A stretch of 45,758 nucleotides of DNA from an uncultured Collinsella sp. (GTDB lineage: Bacteria > Actinomycetota > Coriobacteriia > Coriobacteriales > Coriobacteriaceae), in assembly GCA_900542305.1 (NCBI GenBank), contig UQMU01000018.1, forward strand, positions 1 to 45,758. Direction: 5' to 3'. Each line of letters opens with the position of its first letter. Position 1 is the stretch's first letter. The notes beneath the pieces were generated by a model that worked only from the letters and a program-made list of their open reading frames with translations, did no database searches and was not told the origin of the DNA. Positions 42,499 to 45,758 of this stretch are shown piece by piece. The position numbers were made by a program, and so were the translations under genes.

Positions 42499-43512
42499 TT
42501 ACGCCATCGGGATGCGGTCGTGGTTGACTTGGCTGTAGAACAGGCGCTGAATCTCGGCGGCATCGCGTGACTGGCCGAGTGCCCACATGGTCTTGGCCAC
42601 GAGCGTCTCGGTGGTCATGTCGTCGCCGCGCAGAATACCCGGATGATCGGCGTAAGCGCGGCCGACCTCATAAACGCCCAGATCGAGGCCCTCTTCGGGG
42701 ACCTGCGTGGTCATAACGACGGTGCGGCCCGAATCGACCCAGCGAAAAATTGCCTCTTGGAACGACCCGCCCGACTCACCAAACTCGGGGATACCGCCAA
42801 TGCCAAAGGTCTCCAGAATCACGGCGTCGTAGCTATCGGCAAGGGCGTCGAGGATGCCCGGGTTTACGCCGGGCGTAAGCTTGAGTACAAATACGCGCGG
42901 GTCGATGCTGTCGTAGAAACGCACCGGGTTTTCGCCCTGATGCGTGCCGTGAAGCCCGTTGCGCACAATGCGGTCGTTGCGGATATAGGCGATGGGCGGA
43001 TAGTTGACGCTAATGAACGCGTTAAAGCTCATGGTGCGCTGCTTGCGGGCGCGCGTGCCGGCAATGGTGACGCCGCCAAACACGATCGAAACGTCGTGCG
43101 AGTGCTCGTCGAGCGCATAGAGCAGGCTCTGGTACAGATTGAGCTTGGCATCGGTAAAGGGGTTGCCCATGGGCTTTTGCGAGCCGGTGAGCACGATGGG
43201 CTTGGGGCTGTCTTGAATCAGGTAGGAAAGCGCTGCTGCGGTGTAGCTCATGGTGTCGGTGCCGTGCAGAATCACGAAGCCGTCGTGGTCGGCATAACCC
43301 TCGACGATGACATCGCGGATGCGCATCCAGTCGCTCGGGCGCATGTTGGTGCTGTCGATGTTCATGGGCTGCACGACGTCGAGCTCGCAGAGCCCCGAGA
43401 TCTCGGGGACGCTCTGGGCGAGCTCCTCACCGGTCAGGGCGGGGGAGAGGCCGTTGCCGTCCTCGGTCGATGCGATGGTGCCGCCCGTGGCGATGAGAAG
43501 GATGCGCTTCAT
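42499..43512 (-). CDS. ansA: Type I (cytoplasmic) L-asparaginase
   Basis: 337 residues. Hydrolyses asparagine to aspartate and ammonia. The two catalytic threonine motifs are visible: ATGGTIAST at about 8-16 and ILHGTDTMSYTAAALSY at about 80-96. KPIVLTGSQKPMG and FGGVTIAGTRARK also mark the family. No signal peptide is present, so it is the cytoplasmic form. I start at ATG 43512 (MKRILLIATGG), preceded by AGGAAT; the frame continues 24 codons upstream without a site. Divergent from guaA with a 267-base spacer. Confidence 0.94.
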   Translation of the reverse strand: MKRILLIATGGTIASTEDGNGLSPALTGEELAQSVPEISGLCELDVVQPMNIDSTNMRPSDWMRIRDVIVEGYADHDGFVILHGTDTMSYTAAALSYLIQDSPKPIVLTGSQKPMGNPFTDAKLNLYQSLLYALDEHSHDVSIVFGGVTIAGTRARKQRTMSFNAFISVNYPPIAYIRNDRIVRNGLHGTHQGENPVRFYDSIDPRVFVLKLTPGVNPGILDALADSYDAVILETFGIGGIPEFGESGGSFQEAIFRWVDSGRTVVMTTQVPEEGLDLGVYEVGRAYADHPGILRGDDMTTETLVAKTMWALGQSRDAAEIQRLFYSQVNHDRIPMA

Positions 43513-43779
43513 GCTGGTATTCCTATCGTATTTGCCGCCGCAGAGGCGGAGTCGTTCGGCAGTATTGTGGCACAGGGCGTCCAATGTTCAAACGTATTAC
43601 ATCATCTGTAACGTTTGGTAACACTTCAATTGTTGTTAAATAGGGGCCCAGGTCGTGCGTTTGCCGTGCGCTGATGGCTGCGAGGGACGAGAAACCCCAT
43701 ATAACGTGTACACTATGAAAGTTATTCTCGTTTATTCGCGCGGGTGGGCACCGGCTCCCCGCCAACAAGAGGGGGAACC

Positions 43780-45378
43780 ATGGATCAAAAGGCTTCCGCA
43801 AAGGTCCTCGTACTCGACTTTGGTGCGCAGTACGGTCAGCTCATTGCCCGTCGCGTCCGCGACCTCAACGTGTATTCCGAGATCGTTCCCTGCGACATCT
43901 CGGCCGACGAGATTCGCGAGATGAACGCCTCTGCGCTCATCCTTTCCGGCGGCCCGGCCTCCGTGTATGCCGAGGACGCTCCGTCCATCGATCCTGCCAT
44001 CTTTGACCTGGGCCTTCCCGTCCTGGGCTTTTGCTACGGCCATCAGATCACAGCCGTAACGCTCGGCGGCAAGGTCGGCCACTCCGAGGTGGGCGAGTAT
44101 GGCCGCGCCACCATCACGCGCACGGCTGGTGCCAAGCTCTTTAACTCCACGCCCATGGAGCAGACCGTGTGGATGAGCCACCGCGACGCCGTTTCCGAGG
44201 TGCCCGAGGGCTTTACCGTTACCGCCAGCACCGACGTGTGCCCGGTTGCCGCCATGGAGTGCGTTGAGCGCAAGATCTTCACCACGCAGTTCCACCCCGA
44301 GGTCAAGCATTCCGAGTACGGTCAGCAGCTGCTGAGCAACTTCCTGTTTGAGATCTGCGGCCTGGAGCCCAACTGGAGCATGGACAACCTGGTCGAGACC
44401 ATGACGGCCGAGTTCCGCGAGAAGGTCGGCAACGACCGCGTGATTCTGGCCTTGTCCGGCGGCGTCGACTCCTCCGTCGTGGCCGCCCTGGGCGCCCGTG
44501 CCGTGCGCAAGCAGATGACCTGCGTGTTTATCAACCACGGCCTGCTGCGCAAGGGCGAGCCCGAGCAGGTGGAGGAGGTCTTCACCAAGCAGTTTGACGT
44601 CGACTTTATCCACGTCCACGCCGAGGACCGTTATGCCGAGCTTCTGGCCGGCGTGACCGAGCCCGAGGAGAAGCGCCGCATCATCGGTACGCAGTTCTGG
44701 AAAGAGTTCTTCGCCGTGGCGCAGCAGCTCGAGACCGATGGCAAGCCGGTCAAGTACCTGGCTCAGGGCACCATTTACCCCGACATCATCGAGTCCGGCG
44801 CTCGCAAGACGGGCGGCAAGACGGCCACCATCAAGAGCCATCACAACCTGATCCCGTTCCCCGAGGGCGTGCACTTCGACCTTATTGAGCCGCTCGACCA
44901 CTTCTTTAAGGACGAGGTCCGCGCACTTGGTCTGGCACTGGGCCTGCCGGGTCACATCGTGTTCCGCCAGCCTTTCCCGGGCCCGGGTCTTGCCATCCGC
45001 ATCATCGGCGCGGTCGATAAGGAGAAACTCGAGATCCTCAAGAACGCCGACGCTATCGTGCGCGAGGAGCTCGACGCCTACAATCAGCGCCTGTTTGAGC
45101 AGACCGGCGAGCGCAACTCCGAGCATAGCTGCTGGCAGTACTTTGCGGTCCTGCCCGACATTAAGTCCGTGGGCGTTATGGGCGACGAGCGTACCTATCA
45201 GCGCCCGATCATCCTGCGTGCCGTCGAGTCCAGCGATGCCATGACCGCCGACTGGGCCAAGCTGCCCTACGACGTGCTGGCCCGCATTTCCGGCCGCATC
45301 GTTGCCGAGGTTCCCGGTGCCAACCGCGTGTGTTACGACATTACGTCCAAGCCGCCTGCGACCATCGAGTGGGAATAG
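43780..45378 (+). CDS. guaA: GMP synthase (glutamine-hydrolysing)
   Basis: 532 residues, normal for the fused enzyme. Converts XMP to GMP using glutamine. The amidotransferase part (1 to about 200) has the nucleophile in LGFCYGHQ near 84 and His/Glu in FHPEVKH near 170. The ATP-pyrophosphatase loop is LSGGVDSSV near 225-233, and the C-terminal dimerisation part ends in NRVCYDITSKPPATIEWE, as in all bacterial GuaA. I start at ATG 43780, with GAGGGGG upstream. The 267-base spacer to the divergent asparaginase gene shows no purine riboswitch. Confidence 0.97.
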   Translation: MDQKASAKVLVLDFGAQYGQLIARRVRDLNVYSEIVPCDISADEIREMNASALILSGGPASVYAEDAPSIDPAIFDLGLPVLGFCYGHQITAVTLGGKVGHSEVGEYGRATITRTAGAKLFNSTPMEQTVWMSHRDAVSEVPEGFTVTASTDVCPVAAMECVERKIFTTQFHPEVKHSEYGQQLLSNFLFEICGLEPNWSMDNLVETMTAEFREKVGNDRVILALSGGVDSSVVAALGARAVRKQMTCVFINHGLLRKGEPEQVEEVFTKQFDVDFIHVHAEDRYAELLAGVTEPEEKRRIIGTQFWKEFFAVAQQLETDGKPVKYLAQGTIYPDIIESGARKTGGKTATIKSHHNLIPFPEGVHFDLIEPLDHFFKDEVRALGLALGLPGHIVFRQPFPGPGLAIRIIGAVDKEKLEILKNADAIVREELDAYNQRLFEQTGERNSEHSCWQYFAVLPDIKSVGVMGDERTYQRPIILRAVESSDAMTADWAKLPYDVLARISGRIVAEVPGANRVCYDITSKPPATIEWE

Positions 45379-45492
45379 ACCGACAGGGTTCTGACCTGCA
45401 TTTTTGAGTGCCGCAGTGTGACGCTGAGTTTTGTTTCGTACGAGAGTTACGGCAAAGCCGCCAGCGACATTGGTGAGTGAATACGGTAACCG

Positions 45493-45530
45493 AGCCTCCG
45501 TTCCCATGTTGGGACGGAGGCTTTTTCTTT
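45493..45530 (+). terminator. Terminator of guaA
   Basis: AGCCTCCGTTCCCA (45493-45506) pairs with TGGGACGGAGGCT (45510-45522), followed by TTTTCTTT. It lies 115 bases after the stop. Confidence 0.93.
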
Positions 45531-45630
45531 GCCGTTTTACTCCCTTTCACCTGCGATTTCGCGATTTACTCCCCGTGTTTCAAGATGGAAGCGTTTGGTT
45601 GCGAGGCACGCTGGTGCGGGGCCTGAGTCG

Positions 45631-45758
45631 TCAGGCCCCGCACAGGGGGACCGCGATGGTGGCCACCGCGCCGCCCGAGGGGCTGTTGGCGAGCGAGACG
45701 GAGCCCCCGTGGGCGCTCGCGGCCTCGGAGGCGGCGTGGAGGCCGAGCCCGTAGTGGC
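45631..45758 (-). CDS. Sensor histidine kinase, C-terminal end (partial)
   Basis: The last 42 codons of a gene running off the right edge. The minus-strand translation begins HYGLGLHAASEAASAHGGSV and continues LANSPSGGAVATIAVPL. That is the G2 box (GxGLGL) and final strand (NxxxGGAxxxxxxP) of a HATPase_c domain, so the gene is a histidine kinase, here of the GHKL type used in quorum or antibiotic sensing. The stop TGA (45633-45631) falls inside a perfect 12-bp stem, TGCGGGGCCTGA/TCAGGCCCCGCA (45615-45642), with no T-run. Convergent with guaA. The sensor part is not in the window. Confidence 0.85.
   Translation of the reverse strand, partial: HYGLGLHAASEAASAHGGSVSLANSPSGGAVATIAVPLCGA

Noticed and set aside
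43513..43779. Possible purine riboswitch upstream of guaA
   Set aside because: I could not find the conserved purine-aptamer core or the paired loops; only a short GC-rich stem near the start is present.
43732..45507. 591-codon minus-strand frame opposite guaA
   Set aside because: Mirror frame of guaA; it also crosses the guaA control region and terminator side.

Overview
The window is GC-rich, densely coded, and reads as chromosome from a gut actinobacterium of the class Coriobacteriia. Collinsella is the most likely genus, judged from protein character, codon use and the gene set (type III glutamine synthetase, split cobalamin methionine synthase, MurT/GatD, PTS IIA, glycerol dehydrogenase). 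That placement is inference; no 16S gene is present. I see no prophage, CRISPR array or full insertion sequence. Accessory character is confined to small islands between housekeeping genes.

Layout. 1-2.6 kb: an AAA/DUF4143 ATPase behind two CRP/FNR-like palindromes, and an AraC regulator. 2.7-6.3 kb: a two-gene heterodimeric ABC exporter-type transporter divergent from the AraC gene. 6.5-8.8 kb: a small membrane protein plus a P1B-type metal ATPase with a proline-less metal motif. 8.9-9.8 kb: a RelB/DinJ-like antitoxin and PIN toxin with an operator palindrome. 9.9-11.6 kb: a helical unknown, the tmRNA gene ssrA, then non-coding repeats. 11.6-16.6 kb: patatin phospholipase, rplM-rpsI, glmM, PTS EIIA and nagB; glmM and nagB bracket amino-sugar metabolism. 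17-20 kb: a 999-residue STAND/SARP-type regulator. 20-23 kb (minus strand): YhbY, a methyltransferase behind a terminator, a 134-bp element with 32-bp perfect inverted repeats, and a UPF0210 protein. 23.2-27.4 kb (minus): metF, metH-activation gene, metH, a compact methionine operon. 27.9-30 kb: glutamine synthetase III.

30-30.7 kb is a repeat-rich stretch leading to tRNA-Glu(UUC). 30.8-35.1 kb (minus) is an operon of two TPR-like proteins and a single-chain MurT-GatD fusion (lipid II amidation). 35.6-38.5 kb holds an iron alcohol dehydrogenase, glycerol dehydrogenase and an internally deleted relic of a second glycerol dehydrogenase. 38.6-41.5 kb: a four-cluster ferredoxin protein, YchF and a DUF1648-type membrane protein. 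41.5-42.2 kb: a divergent pair (degenerate HAD-like protein and XRE regulator) around a perfect 24-bp palindrome. 42.5-45.4 kb: asparaginase and guaA. The window ends inside a sensor kinase.

The observation I rate highest is a roughly 120-bp non-coding element found beside both ssrA and tRNA-Glu. Each copy lies antisense to its neighbour, keeps the same internal spacing, and ends in a T-arm-like sequence that matches its own neighbour. A 62-bp tandem repeat with a long hairpin, two further inverted-repeat elements, the MurT-GatD fusion and the HAD-like/XRE pair follow.
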